Of a stretch of DNA of 43,454 nt, positions 14,884 through 23,808 are shown in pieces. The notes under the pieces were generated by a model that was not told where the DNA came from, did no database searches, and was given only the letters and a program-made list of their open reading frames with translations. Location of the stretch: assembly GCF_900143545.1 (NCBI RefSeq), contig NZ_FREV01000012.1:1-43454 (forward strand), in the 5' to 3' direction. The first letter of the stretch is position 1. Each line of letters begins with the position of its first letter. The translations under genes and the position numbers were made by a program. The stretch comes from Loktanella sp. Alg231-35. GTDB lineage: Bacteria; Pseudomonadota; Alphaproteobacteria; Rhodobacterales; Rhodobacteraceae.

Positions 14884-15737
14884 TAGGCCATCCGCCCTTT
14901 TCTGAAGCTCAGAATTCCGATGAAAAGGATCAACAAGACCGCCTCGGCATAGAGCGGCTTTGTCACCAGCGTGATGAAAGCCGTCAGAACACCTGCCGCG
15001 ATACTGGCCAAAACGGCCCCGCGGACGCTTCCAATGCCAGCAATGATCGTGACCATGATCACGATCAGAATTGTATTCCAGCCCATCATCGGGGTGACGG
15101 CCGAGAATACGCCAGTGAACACGCCAGACAGACCACCAGCACTGCCCGCGATAAACCAGATGGCAACAGAAGTGCGGTGCGGGTTGATCCCACTTGCTGC
15201 GGCCAGTTCGGGGTTATTGGCAAGGCCGCGCATACGCTCGCCCAAACTCGTGCGGTAGATCATCCAGCTCAACGCCAGCGCGATCAGCGCGACCAGTACC
15301 AATGCAGTCAGTTGCAGGTTCGTGGCCCCCTGTCCCAGAAACGAAAGGTACTTGATCTCGGGCTCAACTAGATAGCGGTTGTCGGCACCAACAAGCAGAA
15401 CAAGTGCGTGACGCAGCATGAATGAGACGCCAACCGAGAGAATGATCATTTCGGTCGGTTGCACTCCACGATCCATCGCCGGTTTGAAGATCAAAAGGTA
15501 GACGGCGACGCTCATCGTGCCGGATGCCAAAGCCGCTGGTATGATCGCCATATAGAAGTTCATGCCGATCACGACATTGAACAAGATCGCCGCATAGGCG
15601 CCCATCGTTATCGATTCAGCGTAGGCGATATTAATGAAGCCGTTGAGGTAATAGATCAGCGTAAAGCCCATCGCCGCTAGGATCAGCGGAGATGCTTCTA
15701 GCAACCCAATAAACACTGAATCGAATGCAATTTGCAT
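14883..15737 (-). CDS. ABC importer permease, LivH type
   Basis: The 284-aa integral membrane protein has the typical LivH pattern: LILAAMGFTLIYYLNGFINI at the N-terminus, the coupling segment RGLANNPELAAASGIN, and GSVRGAVLASIAAGVL late. ATG 15737 has AGAAGG 9 nt upstream. It is the first gene of the importer operon and follows a leader of about 205 nt after the promoter at 15950-15978. With the LivM-type permease it forms the translocation channel. Confidence 0.92.
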   Translation of the reverse strand: MQIAFDSVFIGLLEASPLILAAMGFTLIYYLNGFINIAYAESITMGAYAAILFNVVIGMNFYMAIIPAALASGTMSVAVYLLIFKPAMDRGVQPTEMIILSVGVSFMLRHALVLLVGADNRYLVEPEIKYLSFLGQGATNLQLTALVLVALIALALSWMIYRTSLGERMRGLANNPELAAASGINPHRTSVAIWFIAGSAGGLSGVFTGVFSAVTPMMGWNTILIVIMVTIIAGIGSVRGAVLASIAAGVLTAFITLVTKPLYAEAVLLILFIGILSFRKGRMA

Positions 15738-15908
15738 CGCGAACCTTCTATTGAAATGCCCGCCGCAGAAGCGCTCACAGGGCAAACACAAATCTGAAAC
15801 TTTGTCGCGCGACCAAGGGACAACTCAAACGAGATGACCCTGGAGCGTTCGGTTTGTGATCGAAGCCAACTGACGGATTGAATCCTTTTGGATCCAAGTC
15901 ACGGGCAC

Positions 15909-15932
15909 TCAACGGCCAAACGATTGCGACAA
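15909..15932 (-). CDS. Possible 7-codon leader peptide ahead of the importer operon
   Basis: In the leader a strong Shine-Dalgarno GGGAGG (15938-15943) stands 5 nt before a TTG that opens a frame of seven codons (MSQSFGR) and a stop. It lies about 10 nt after the predicted transcription start and about 170 nt before the permease gene. Such a site could hold a regulatory leader peptide or ribosome standby. There is no direct proof that it is translated, and a longer frame also crosses this region. Confidence 0.25.
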   Translation of the reverse strand: MSQSFGR

Positions 15933-15949
15933 GATTTCCTCCCTTCATC

Positions 15950-15995
15950 TTTGTAGTGAAGATTCCCCTACCGGTCAACGATTATCGATTATCGA
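15950..15995 (-). promoter_or_regulatory. Promoter-operator 2 (importer operon)
   Basis: The plus strand at 15974-15992 reads GTCAACGATTATCGATTAT, the same sequence as at 8351 and 19805, and continues CGAG, adding a third GATAATC-like repeat on the minus strand. Read on the minus strand, the operator abuts -35 TTGACC (15973-15978), and -10 TACAAA (15950-15955) follows at exactly 17 nt. Transcription would run into the LivH-type gene. Binding by the GntR regulator is inferred. Confidence 0.75.
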
Positions 15996-16052
15996 GTTTC
16001 TTTTTGAATTCCAAGACTGATCTTGTGGTGCAACAACAATTCATGGCGGAAA

Positions 16053-16086
16053 CGCAAAAGCCCCGCCGGGTGGGACCAGCGAGGCT
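16053..16086 (-). terminator. Rho-independent terminator of the molybdenum hydroxylase operon
   Basis: An 11-bp stem (16059-16069 with 16076-16086, two G-T pairs) with a 6-nt loop is followed on the minus strand by TTTTGCGTTT. It begins 21 nt after the stop of the hydroxylase gene. It isolates that operon from the importer promoter just downstream. Confidence 0.75.
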
Positions 16087-16107
16087 CTTACAACCGAGAT
16101 TGGCTGT

Positions 16108-18825
16108 CTATTTGCTTTGAAGCGCTGCCCAAAGCCGCTCTGGCGAAAGCGGGAGATCATGCACAACTGCGCCAGTGGCTTGTGCGACGGCGGCAGCAAG
16201 TGCTGGTGCTGTGCATAGAATTGCACCTTCACTGACACCTTTTGACCCATAGGGCCCCGGCCCGTCCTGATTTTCGACCATGCCGGTTTTCATCGAAAGG
16301 GGCATGTCTTTGGTCGTGACGATTCTGTAGTCGATAGCACCAAGGTTCTTGATTCGGCCTTCATCGTCCATGATGATTTGTTCCATCACCGAGTGGCCCA
16401 GCCCCATGATCGCGGCCCCTTCATCCTGCATTTCAACCTGCAGCGGGTTCAACGCCTTGCCGACATCCCCCACGGTCACATGCTTATGGATCAGGATTTC
16501 GCCTGTGGCTTCATCAACTTCAACCTCGAAAGCCGTGCAATTGAACTCAAAGAAGGCTGGCGTACCACCCAAGGCGTGCTCTGGATCGGTCGGTTTGCGC
16601 ATGCGGCCCGTGCCGACCAGCTCTCCGTTCCATTTGCCAAGGCTTTGCTGCACGAAATCAAAGATAGAGTGAAACTCACCAGCTATCTGAATGGTTCCGT
16701 TCCCAACTGCGATGTCCGCCTCTGACAGACCGGACGTTTCACAAGCCAGTTCCAACACTTGACGCTGGATATCTTCGCAAGCGCGGGTCAGCGCAGTTCC
16801 CATGAACACGGTCGAACGGCTGGCAGAGGTCTGAAGATCGAAAGGCACGACCGAGGTATCGCCCATGACAACTGACACCCGATCAAGCGGTGCGCCAAAC
16901 GCATCAGCGGCCAGTTGCGCAAAAATCGTCCGCGCGCCCTGCCCCATGTCGGACGTTCCTGCATAAACAATAACACTGCCATCGGCGAGTAAACGGACGG
17001 TCGAGTTCGACAGCCCCGTCGTGGCACCAGATTTGACACCAACAGCAATCCCGCGACCGCGCCCCTCTGGCAATGGGTCGGTCCACCCAACCATCTCAGC
17101 TGCCATCTTCACCGAAGCAGGCCAATCGCCATCAGCAGGAAAGTCGCCTTTGACGACCTCGTCGCCTCTGCCAGCCAGATTGCGCAGTCGAATGTTCAGC
17201 CCATCGAGCCCCAAGGCACGGGCACCGGCATCAATTTGCGATTCCACCGCCCAGTTAATCTGCGGCGTGCCAAAGCCACGAAACGCCGTGCTGGGTGTGG
17301 TATGAGACAAGACGGCACGCGCATGAACGCGGGCATTCTTTACGCGGTAAGGACCACAGCCAAGATAATTGCCCTTTGTCATCACACGCTCAGCAATGTC
17401 GACGTAGGCGCCAATCAGATAGTCGGATTTGATGTCCTGAAACAGAATTTCGCCATCTTGCGCAAACCCTGTTCGGATATGAACGTCAGCAGCCGCACGA
17501 CGTACGGCCTGAAAAGTCTCCTCCAGCGTCAGGATCAGGCGGCAAGGTCGCCCCAGCCGCAAGGACGCATATGCCACAAGCGGCTCAAACTTCGGATTCT
17601 GCTTGCCACCAAAGCCACCTCCGGGGTCAGCGGCCAGAACGCGGACAGCGCTGAGCGGGTGGTCAAATAGCTCTGCCATGATCTTTTGTAGCAAATAGGG
17701 GTGCTGGACAGGGCTCCAGATTGTCATACCGTCCGGCTTGGCCGATACGATGAACCCATGCGGTTCAATCGCGAAGTGGGTAACCATGGGAAAGCTATAG
17801 CGGTTGTCGACAACCAATGCCGCGTTCACGCTGTCCACATCACCCCAACCATAATCCCGCGCCTTCAGGATATTCGAACGTGCCTCGGCATTGGGCTGAA
17901 CCAATGGCGCATCAGGCGCAAGTGCCGCGGCAAAATCCGTTACTGCGGGCAGTGTTTCATAGTCCACCTTGACCAAGCTTGCGGCATAGGCTGCAATGTC
18001 TTTGTCCTCCGCGGCAACAACGGCAACAGGTTCGCCATGATATTGTGTCTCCCCGTCTGCCATGATCGGGCGATCTTTGAAGACAGGGCCAAAGCGTGGC
18101 ATCGGATCAGGAAGGTCCGCGGCTGTTATAACATCCAGCACTCCCGGAACAGCACAGGCGGCGGCAATATCGATACTAATGATCTCCGCCCGCGCAGCAT
18201 TCAGCGTGACAAGCTTGAGATGTACCATGCCGTCAATCTCGAGGTCGGCGACAAACGCTTGATGTCCTGTTACGCGATTCACGCCGCCAGCACGCACAGC
18301 GTTGGTGCCAACGGTAGCGCCCGTATCGGCGTGCCCGGTTTGCATCTTCACTTCTTCTGCATGCCCCGACGCCACATTCACAGCATCAAACATGCGGTTG
18401 TATCCGCCACACCGGCACAAGTTCCCTGAAAGGGCCTCGCGCACTTCCGTTTCAGACGGTGCACCATTTTGGGCCATCAGATCCTCGGCTGACATCACCA
18501 TGCCGGGAATGCAAAAGCCGCATTGGACGGCGCCACAGGTGAGGAACGCGTCCTGGACTGGGCTAAGGGTGTCACCCTGCGCGACGCCTTCGATTGTTTC
18601 AATCTCACAGCCATCTGCCTCGACCGCGAGGAAAAGGCAGGAGTTCACTGTTTCGCCAGCAACCTTCAGCGTGCAGGCACCACATTCACCGACTGCGCAG
18701 CATTCTTTCGCACCCTTAAGATCCAGCGTATCCCTAAGAAAATCAAGTAAGGTAACGTGGGGAGCCACCTCGCACGTGTACGCCGTGCCGTTGACAATCA
18801 CCGATATCGTCATCGTTTCATACAT
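16108..18825 (-). CDS. Molybdenum hydroxylase, fused 2Fe-2S and Mo-binding subunits (xanthine dehydrogenase family)
   Basis: The 905-aa protein starts with a two-cluster iron-sulfur module: the plant-ferredoxin-type CCAVGECGACTL, then CGAVQCGFCIPGM and NLCRCGGY (about 40-150). A linker of about 30 residues joins the molybdopterin domain, with GGGFGGKQN, the AFRGFGTPQ segment and the catalytic glutamate in GSKGVSEGA near the C-terminus. The family hydroxylates carbon next to ring nitrogen, or aldehydes and CoA-thioesters, using water as oxygen source. The two subunits are usually separate, so this fusion is notable. ATG 18825 has GAGG 9 nt upstream and overlaps the FAD-subunit gene. Electrons should pass to the FAD subunit. 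Confidence 0.9.
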   Translation of the reverse strand: MYETMTISVIVNGTAYTCEVAPHVTLLDFLRDTLDLKGAKECCAVGECGACTLKVAGETVNSCLFLAVEADGCEIETIEGVAQGDTLSPVQDAFLTCGAVQCGFCIPGMVMSAEDLMAQNGAPSETEVREALSGNLCRCGGYNRMFDAVNVASGHAEEVKMQTGHADTGATVGTNAVRAGGVNRVTGHQAFVADLEIDGMVHLKLVTLNAARAEIISIDIAAACAVPGVLDVITAADLPDPMPRFGPVFKDRPIMADGETQYHGEPVAVVAAEDKDIAAYAASLVKVDYETLPAVTDFAAALAPDAPLVQPNAEARSNILKARDYGWGDVDSVNAALVVDNRYSFPMVTHFAIEPHGFIVSAKPDGMTIWSPVQHPYLLQKIMAELFDHPLSAVRVLAADPGGGFGGKQNPKFEPLVAYASLRLGRPCRLILTLEETFQAVRRAAADVHIRTGFAQDGEILFQDIKSDYLIGAYVDIAERVMTKGNYLGCGPYRVKNARVHARAVLSHTTPSTAFRGFGTPQINWAVESQIDAGARALGLDGLNIRLRNLAGRGDEVVKGDFPADGDWPASVKMAAEMVGWTDPLPEGRGRGIAVGVKSGATTGLSNSTVRLLADGSVIVYAGTSDMGQGARTIFAQLAADAFGAPLDRVSVVMGDTSVVPFDLQTSASRSTVFMGTALTRACEDIQRQVLELACETSGLSEADIAVGNGTIQIAGEFHSIFDFVQQSLGKWNGELVGTGRMRKPTDPEHALGGTPAFFEFNCTAFEVEVDEATGEILIHKHVTVGDVGKALNPLQVEMQDEGAAIMGLGHSVMEQIIMDDEGRIKNLGAIDYRIVTTKDMPLSMKTGMVENQDGPGPYGSKGVSEGAILCTAPALAAAVAQATGAVVHDLPLSPERLWAALQSK

Positions 18826-19687
18826 CGGCCAATGCCTCGCGCTGACGTTGAAGGGCTGTTGCAAGCGCACGCGTTGCGAGGACTTTCAGCATCGCGACCC
18901 GGTAGTCGGCGCTGGCGCGCACATCACTGATCGGTTTTGCCTGCGCGACCATGCCATCTATGACGGCGTCGATCTGGTCCTCGGTCGTATTTGGATCACA
19001 GAGCATACCGCTTGTATCCGTGACCACCAAAGGGCGCGGCGAAGCGGCACCAAACGCAAAGGTCGCCAGACCTGTCGCACCTATGTGGCAACACAGGTTC
19101 ACGGTAGCAAGGTCGACACCTCGGCGGCGGGTGATGCGCCCAAAGGCTGTCCCGGTCTGCCCGTTTTTGAAAGGCAGACGGACAGCGGTGACTAGCTCAC
19201 CAACTGCTAAGGCGATTTTGCGATTGCCTTGGATAAACGCGGTCACTGGCATGGACCGGGCACCCTGCGGACCAAAGATATCGACCGATGCCCCACATGC
19301 TGCCAAGACGGGCACAGTGTCTGCGGCGGGTGAGGCATTGCAGATATTGCCAATCAGGGTCGCGCGATTGCGGATCTGACGGGACCCCACGACATCTGCA
19401 GCCTCTGCAAGTGCCTGAAAATGGCGGTTAATCAGATCACTCTGGGCAATGGCAGTCATCGCGACGAAACCGGACAGGACAATTTCATTCTGCGACGCAG
19501 TAATCTTGGGCTTCATTTCCACGACGCGTTTGAGATCCAAAACAGTATCCGCTTGGAAGTGACCATGCCGCAGTCCAACTGTTAGATCTGTACCTCCTGC
19601 GAGAAGGCGCACGTCTCCTATCGCGTGGATCAACCCCTCTGAGGCTTCTTGAAGTGATGCCGGACAAGAGTACTGAAAAGGCTTCAT
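18818..19687 (-). CDS. FAD-binding subunit of the molybdenum hydroxylase (CoxM/XdhB type)
   Basis: The 289-aa protein matches the FAD subunit: RLLAGGTDLTVGLRHG is the first FAD loop, and ATLIGNICNASPAADTVPVL is the second, with the family TxGGN-like turn appearing as LIGN. The C-terminal CO-dehydrogenase-flavoprotein domain follows. It passes electrons from the iron-sulfur clusters to its acceptor. It is the first gene of this operon, overlaps the fused Mo subunit by 8 nt, and lies 94 nt from the -10 box of promoter 3. The protein appears full length. Confidence 0.92.
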   Translation of the reverse strand: MKPFQYSCPASLQEASEGLIHAIGDVRLLAGGTDLTVGLRHGHFQADTVLDLKRVVEMKPKITASQNEIVLSGFVAMTAIAQSDLINRHFQALAEAADVVGSRQIRNRATLIGNICNASPAADTVPVLAACGASVDIFGPQGARSMPVTAFIQGNRKIALAVGELVTAVRLPFKNGQTGTAFGRITRRRGVDLATVNLCCHIGATGLATFAFGAASPRPLVVTDTSGMLCDPNTTEDQIDAVIDGMVAQAKPISDVRASADYRVAMLKVLATRALATALQRQREALADV

Positions 19688-19780
19688 AGCAAGGCATCAC
19701 TGCGTTTTCTTGGGCGATATCGCCGGATTATGCGTTCTTATACCACGACAGGTTATCAGGTACGTCATCTAACATCAGGT

Positions 19781-19824
19781 TAGATACGCCTCAAATACGA
19801 TCAGGTCAACGATTATCGATTATT
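19781..19824 (-). promoter_or_regulatory. Promoter-operator 3 (molybdenum hydroxylase operon)
   Basis: The plus strand at 19805-19824 reads GTCAACGATTATCGATTATT, identical over 20 bases to the site at 8351. On the minus strand the operator joins -35 TTGACC (19804-19809), and -10 TATCTA (19781-19786) follows at 17 nt. The predicted start is about 85 nt upstream of the FAD-subunit gene. The shared module shows that the hydroxylase is controlled with the dikinase and importer operons. Confidence 0.75.
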
Positions 19825-20325
19825 TGAACGAAATTGAACATGCGAGACAACTCACCAAGTACCTGAGCACGCTCACGCAAGTTCGAATGCGAGCTTCCTC
19901 TTCCAAGTTCGTCAAGTGAATTTCTACATTCGCGCAAACAAAAGAGACAGATTTTCCACGCTCAGTGTTCTCCGCTAACCACGCGATGCGTCGAAGCCAA
20001 ACAATCACTCGAACGCAGTCAAAGTCAGCTCCGTCCGGAGGACGTGAATTCGACGTTTGATCCTCGCTGCGGTTTGCGTGAATGTCTGCTCCTTCCACTG
20101 CGATCCGGCACCGAATTTCTTGCTTACGCGGCATTTCTGACGCTGCGAGCGCACGCAGCGAGAAAATCCAAAGTACAGGTTGGGCTCTCAACGGACATTA
20201 GCTGCGCCAATAACGAACGGCTGGTATAGGAAAGGTGGACGTTCTCTGCGGACCCATTGGACTCACAGAGTGCGGGACAAAGTGAGTTCTCGCTGCGATT
20301 AGCCCAAAGTCTGCTGCTGGCAAGT
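19825..20325. other. Intergenic stretch without a convincing gene
   Basis: This stretch separates the hydroxylase promoter from the sensor-kinase gene. A minus-strand frame of about 120 codons crosses it, but its product has no recognisable domain, no good ribosome site, and an odd Arg/Cys-rich composition. Short segments such as the inverted GAATGTC at 20080-20086 resemble other gene-free stretches of this window. No terminator is clear. Confidence 0.5.
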
Positions 20326-22845
20326 TCAGTTTTGCTTTTCCAGATAAAGAGCTTCAGCAAGCGTGCTGCTTGTGACCGGTTTTTCGATGAACGCAGTATG
20401 ATCAGGTACGGCCGTTTTTGCAGATGATTTACCCGACATGATAATTGTCTTCACGTTGTGCGGACCCCGCCAAGCTGCCTTGACGAGATCAAGACCATCA
20501 ATAGTCCCGCCAAGATCAAGATCGCTAAGCAGCAGGTCAAATCGCTTTTCTTGAAGCAATGTCATCGCATCGTGTCCTGTGTCGCTTGTTGTGACATCAT
20601 ACCCAAGTTCAACGAGAAGCTTCCTTATATACGCGCGGGTTTTAGAGTCATCTTCTACGAGCAAGCAGGCATATGCAAAAGATGTGCGTGATTGCACTTC
20701 ATCAGTCACCGCAAGTGGCAACAACACTTCAATTTGTGTACCCTGTCCGGCTTCGCTGTCGATATTCAGTTGCCCTCCAGTTTGCCGAATGAATCCGTAG
20801 ACTATGGAGAGGCCTAGCCCAGTTCCGCCTTCGCCTTCTCGGGTTGTGAAGAAGGGCTCAATCGCGCGATCAAGAACCTCTAGCGGCATCCCATGTCCGT
20901 CGTCTTCGATCAAAATGTGAGCTTGGTCGGTCCCGCGCTGATCGAGGGTCACTTTGATATGTCCTATTTCTGAGATGGCATTGTTGGCGTTTAACAGCAG
21001 GTTCAATAGTGCCGATTCCAATTGGCCGGGATCAACACGTACGTGCAAGGGCTTGTCGGATAGTGCGATGTCCAGCTGCACATTTGGCTTAAGGCCGATC
21101 TCAACCAGATCAGCCATTCCCTCTACCAACGCGTTAAGGTCCACCACCTCCGGTGTCAGGCTTTGTTTGCGGGCAAATGCCAACAGGCGATCCGTCAGGG
21201 ACCCCCCCAAATCAACAGCATTTCCAATAGCATCAAGGCTTTCGCTAGCGTCGTCATGACCGCGCGTTTCAAGCAGGTGCGCATGGGTTCGAATAGTTGA
21301 CAGGATGTTGGCAAAATCATGGGCAGCGTCCCCCGCAACTTTGCCAAGGGTTTCGATCCGGTCGATTTGTTGCAGCCGATCAGACATCTTACGACGTTCT
21401 GAGACGTCGGCCAAAAGCCAGACACGACCATCGTCGGGCAACTTGCTTGCACGTATGTCCAACACCTGCCCATCTGACGATACCAATTCACAGTGGCCGC
21501 GATGATCGTGACTAAGATCAATAGCTTGTGCGGCCTTGGCAAATCGCCCCTGGTGCAGCCAGTCGACAAGCGATGCGGCGTCGGGCGATTCATCCGGCAG
21601 CCGCAGGATTTTAAGAAATGCGGGATTGCGCGCTGTCACACGACCCGCCGCATCCGCAATGGCGATGCCGTCTGAAATGTTGGTGAATACTTTTTCAAAA
21701 AGCGCGTTGCGCTGATCTAGTTGCCGGTTGGACCGGTCCAACCGCAATGCGTTTGCCCGAAAACTACGAAAGGACCGAAACAGATCTCCGATCTCATCCT
21801 TACCATCAAGGCGGCGCGGTAGGGCGCTGGCGCGATCTCCATTTGCAAGCCGAACCATCGCGGCCGAGACCCGCGTGATATTGAATGTTACATATTGCGA
21901 TACATAGATGGCCGCGGTCATAGCCAAGGCAAGACTGACTGCGCTAATGGCCGCAACGGACATGCGCGCGACCCAGATCGTCCGCGATGAGGCGGCCCTT
22001 TCACTGGCCAGAAATGCCTCTGCCTGGTCTGCGTATTCGCCTGCAAGTTCGTTAATGCGGTTCGCATCATGCCGAATGCGAAACAGCGCGTTTTGGGCTT
22101 CCAGATTGCTTGAAAGTTCAAGGCGCCTTAATTCAAAAATACCCGCTACACCCCAGACTGCATCTTCAAGCTGTTCAAGAAAGACTTCTTGTTGACCTTG
22201 GAGTGGAACCTCCTTGAGCGTTTCACGCTGCCGCAAATATTGCCGCTGTTCTTCACCGACACCGATCAGGTTCCCAGCATAGGCTGCATTCAATGCATCG
22301 GCGTTCATACTTTGAAGCGACCACCAGATCAGGCGTGTCGTATCATCGCCTGCCGGCGCAGCCGTTGCCATCGTCGCCGTATTCCTGAGAATGCCAAGAA
22401 CTGCTGTCTGCACGCGCAATTGCGCCTGCAACGCATCAAGATTGCGCGAGGCGGCAACAAGATCGGAAACGCCCGCAGTCATACTATCCAGAATGTCGGA
22501 AACAGGTGGTGACGGGTCTTGCGCGTTGCCAAAACGGGTCTCTGGCCAATCGGTGCGGACACGATCCAGGACGGTTAGAAGTTTTGCACCTTCTTGTTCG
22601 ATAAGGAAATTGGAACGCTGGTTCAAAAGATAAGGGGCAGATGTTGCAAGATCAGAAGATCGCTTTGACAGATCGATCGCTTGGGCCACCTGGCTAAGCG
22701 TTTCTTGGTGCAAATCCTGCAAACGCGCGTCAACACGTTGCAATGCAATCCACGTCACCGCACTTGCCGATAGCACCGCAACTGACAAAAGCGCAAGCGC
22801 CGCCCAAAGCCTGCCACGCACGGTTCGCAGGTTGAAAAATCTCAA
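20326..22845 (-). CDS. Hybrid sensor histidine kinase, TorS/PgtB-like
   Basis: The 839-aa membrane kinase has a first membrane segment at about 12-32, a long helical periplasmic sensor (about 33-295), and a second segment near 296-316. A HAMP region, a PAS domain (VFTNISDGIAIADAAGRV), a DHp helix with phospho-histidine in GDAAHDFANIL, and an ATPase domain (NLLLNANNAI, DDGHGMP, GTGLGLSIV) follow. A C-terminal receiver with the aspartate in LLLSDLDLG completes it. The sensor part resembles TorS and PgtB, which read small metabolites, PgtB being linked to phosphoglycerate uptake. Its start overlaps the response-regulator stop by 4 nt. It should control the divergent importer. Confidence 0.9.
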   Translation of the reverse strand: MRFFNLRTVRGRLWAALALLSVAVLSASAVTWIALQRVDARLQDLHQETLSQVAQAIDLSKRSSDLATSAPYLLNQRSNFLIEQEGAKLLTVLDRVRTDWPETRFGNAQDPSPPVSDILDSMTAGVSDLVAASRNLDALQAQLRVQTAVLGILRNTATMATAAPAGDDTTRLIWWSLQSMNADALNAAYAGNLIGVGEEQRQYLRQRETLKEVPLQGQQEVFLEQLEDAVWGVAGIFELRRLELSSNLEAQNALFRIRHDANRINELAGEYADQAEAFLASERAASSRTIWVARMSVAAISAVSLALAMTAAIYVSQYVTFNITRVSAAMVRLANGDRASALPRRLDGKDEIGDLFRSFRSFRANALRLDRSNRQLDQRNALFEKVFTNISDGIAIADAAGRVTARNPAFLKILRLPDESPDAASLVDWLHQGRFAKAAQAIDLSHDHRGHCELVSSDGQVLDIRASKLPDDGRVWLLADVSERRKMSDRLQQIDRIETLGKVAGDAAHDFANILSTIRTHAHLLETRGHDDASESLDAIGNAVDLGGSLTDRLLAFARKQSLTPEVVDLNALVEGMADLVEIGLKPNVQLDIALSDKPLHVRVDPGQLESALLNLLLNANNAISEIGHIKVTLDQRGTDQAHILIEDDGHGMPLEVLDRAIEPFFTTREGEGGTGLGLSIVYGFIRQTGGQLNIDSEAGQGTQIEVLLPLAVTDEVQSRTSFAYACLLVEDDSKTRAYIRKLLVELGYDVTTSDTGHDAMTLLQEKRFDLLLSDLDLGGTIDGLDLVKAAWRGPHNVKTIIMSGKSSAKTAVPDHTAFIEKPVTSSTLAEALYLEKQN

Positions 22846-23570
22846 TTGTTAGGTCCCGAGTTCTCGGTGACAAAGATATAGCCTTGGCCTCGGCGTGTCT
22901 GAAGGTGAACCGGCTTAGATGGATTTTCCTCGATTTTGCGACGAAGCCGCAGGATCAATACGTCAATCGTTCGGTCCATATAGCGGTTCAAATCGCTGCC
23001 AATTTCAGCAAGCAGATCAACACGCGGAATAATCTTGTTGGGCCGATCAAGAAAGAAATCTAACAACCGATATTCGGCATTGGTCAAAGGAACTTCGCCA
23101 CCATCCTGTGCGGTGACAATCTTGTTGGTGCGATCAACGGCCAGCTTCCCGAAGGCGATGTTCTTGTCGTCTCTTTCCGGCGCCAATGGCGCGCTGACCC
23201 CTTTTCCGTACCTGCGCAGCACAGCACGAATGCGCGCAATCAATTCGCGCGGATTGAAGGGTTTCAGCAAATAATCATCCGCGCCGACCTCTAGTCCGAT
23301 AATCTTGTCAGTCTCGTCGCCACGGCCAGTGAGCATCACAATGGGCAGATCGCCTTTGTGACGAATGTCCATTGCCAACGCGAGACCGCTTTCACCCTTG
23401 AGCTGCAAATCGATCAAGACGAGATCAAAATCAACAGATTTGCGGAGCTCCAAAAAATCCGCGCTGCTTTCCATGGGGATCGGATCAAATTGGTTTTCGG
23501 TCAGCAAAGCGACGAGCGCGTCGCGCATCCCGGCTTCGTCGTCCACAATCCCAATTTTTGCACGATCCAT
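22842..23570 (-). CDS. OmpR-family response regulator
   Basis: The 242-aa protein has an N-terminal receiver domain (KIGIVDDEAGMRDAL; phospho-acceptor Asp in LVLIDLQLKGESG; conserved Lys in LLKPFNPREL) and a C-terminal winged helix (LTNAEYRLLDFFL, then YMDRTIDVLILRLRRKIE). ATG 23570 is chosen because the receiver begins right after it and AGGCGA stands upstream; the longer frame runs through the divergent promoter and into the binding-protein gene. It is first in the operon with its kinase and likely activates the importer genes transcribed the other way. Confidence 0.93.
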   Translation of the reverse strand: MDRAKIGIVDDEAGMRDALVALLTENQFDPIPMESSADFLELRKSVDFDLVLIDLQLKGESGLALAMDIRHKGDLPIVMLTGRGDETDKIIGLEVGADDYLLKPFNPRELIARIRAVLRRYGKGVSAPLAPERDDKNIAFGKLAVDRTNKIVTAQDGGEVPLTNAEYRLLDFFLDRPNKIIPRVDLLAEIGSDLNRYMDRTIDVLILRLRRKIEENPSKPVHLQTRRGQGYIFVTENSGPNN

Positions 23571-23808
23571 TCGCCTGCATTCTCCCGGTCTGGTTTTAAA
23601 CCTACCGGCAATCTGTTCGTCCGTCTCAGGTTTATTCGTTTCAAATATTACAAAACCGTGGCGGTTTGTAATTCTGTTAACCAGAAACATGCGGGCCTGT
23701 AGCATTGTTAATGCACGTTGGGTCTGCGTTTTTGCGATTGCCTCATAAGCTGTCGAAGCCGCCCGGAGACACATCCGTTGGGGCAAGAAACACTTCTGGG
23801 AGGAAGAC
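23571..23808. promoter_or_regulatory. Divergent promoter region between regulator and importer
   Basis: This 238-nt gap separates the minus-strand response regulator from the plus-strand binding protein and must hold both promoters. The only strong element I can point to is the ribosome site GGGAGGAAGAC directly before the binding-protein ATG. Response-regulator binding repeats are expected here but I could not define them with confidence. Confidence 0.45.

Noticed and set aside
15775..15978. 67-codon frame across the importer leader
   Set aside because: Its first codons would lie inside the promoter and before the predicted transcript start, and the product looks random.
19820..20191. Minus-strand frame of about 124 codons upstream of the hydroxylase genes
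   Set aside because: It overlaps the operator, has no recognisable domain and no convincing start, and its sequence resembles non-coding stretches elsewhere in the window.
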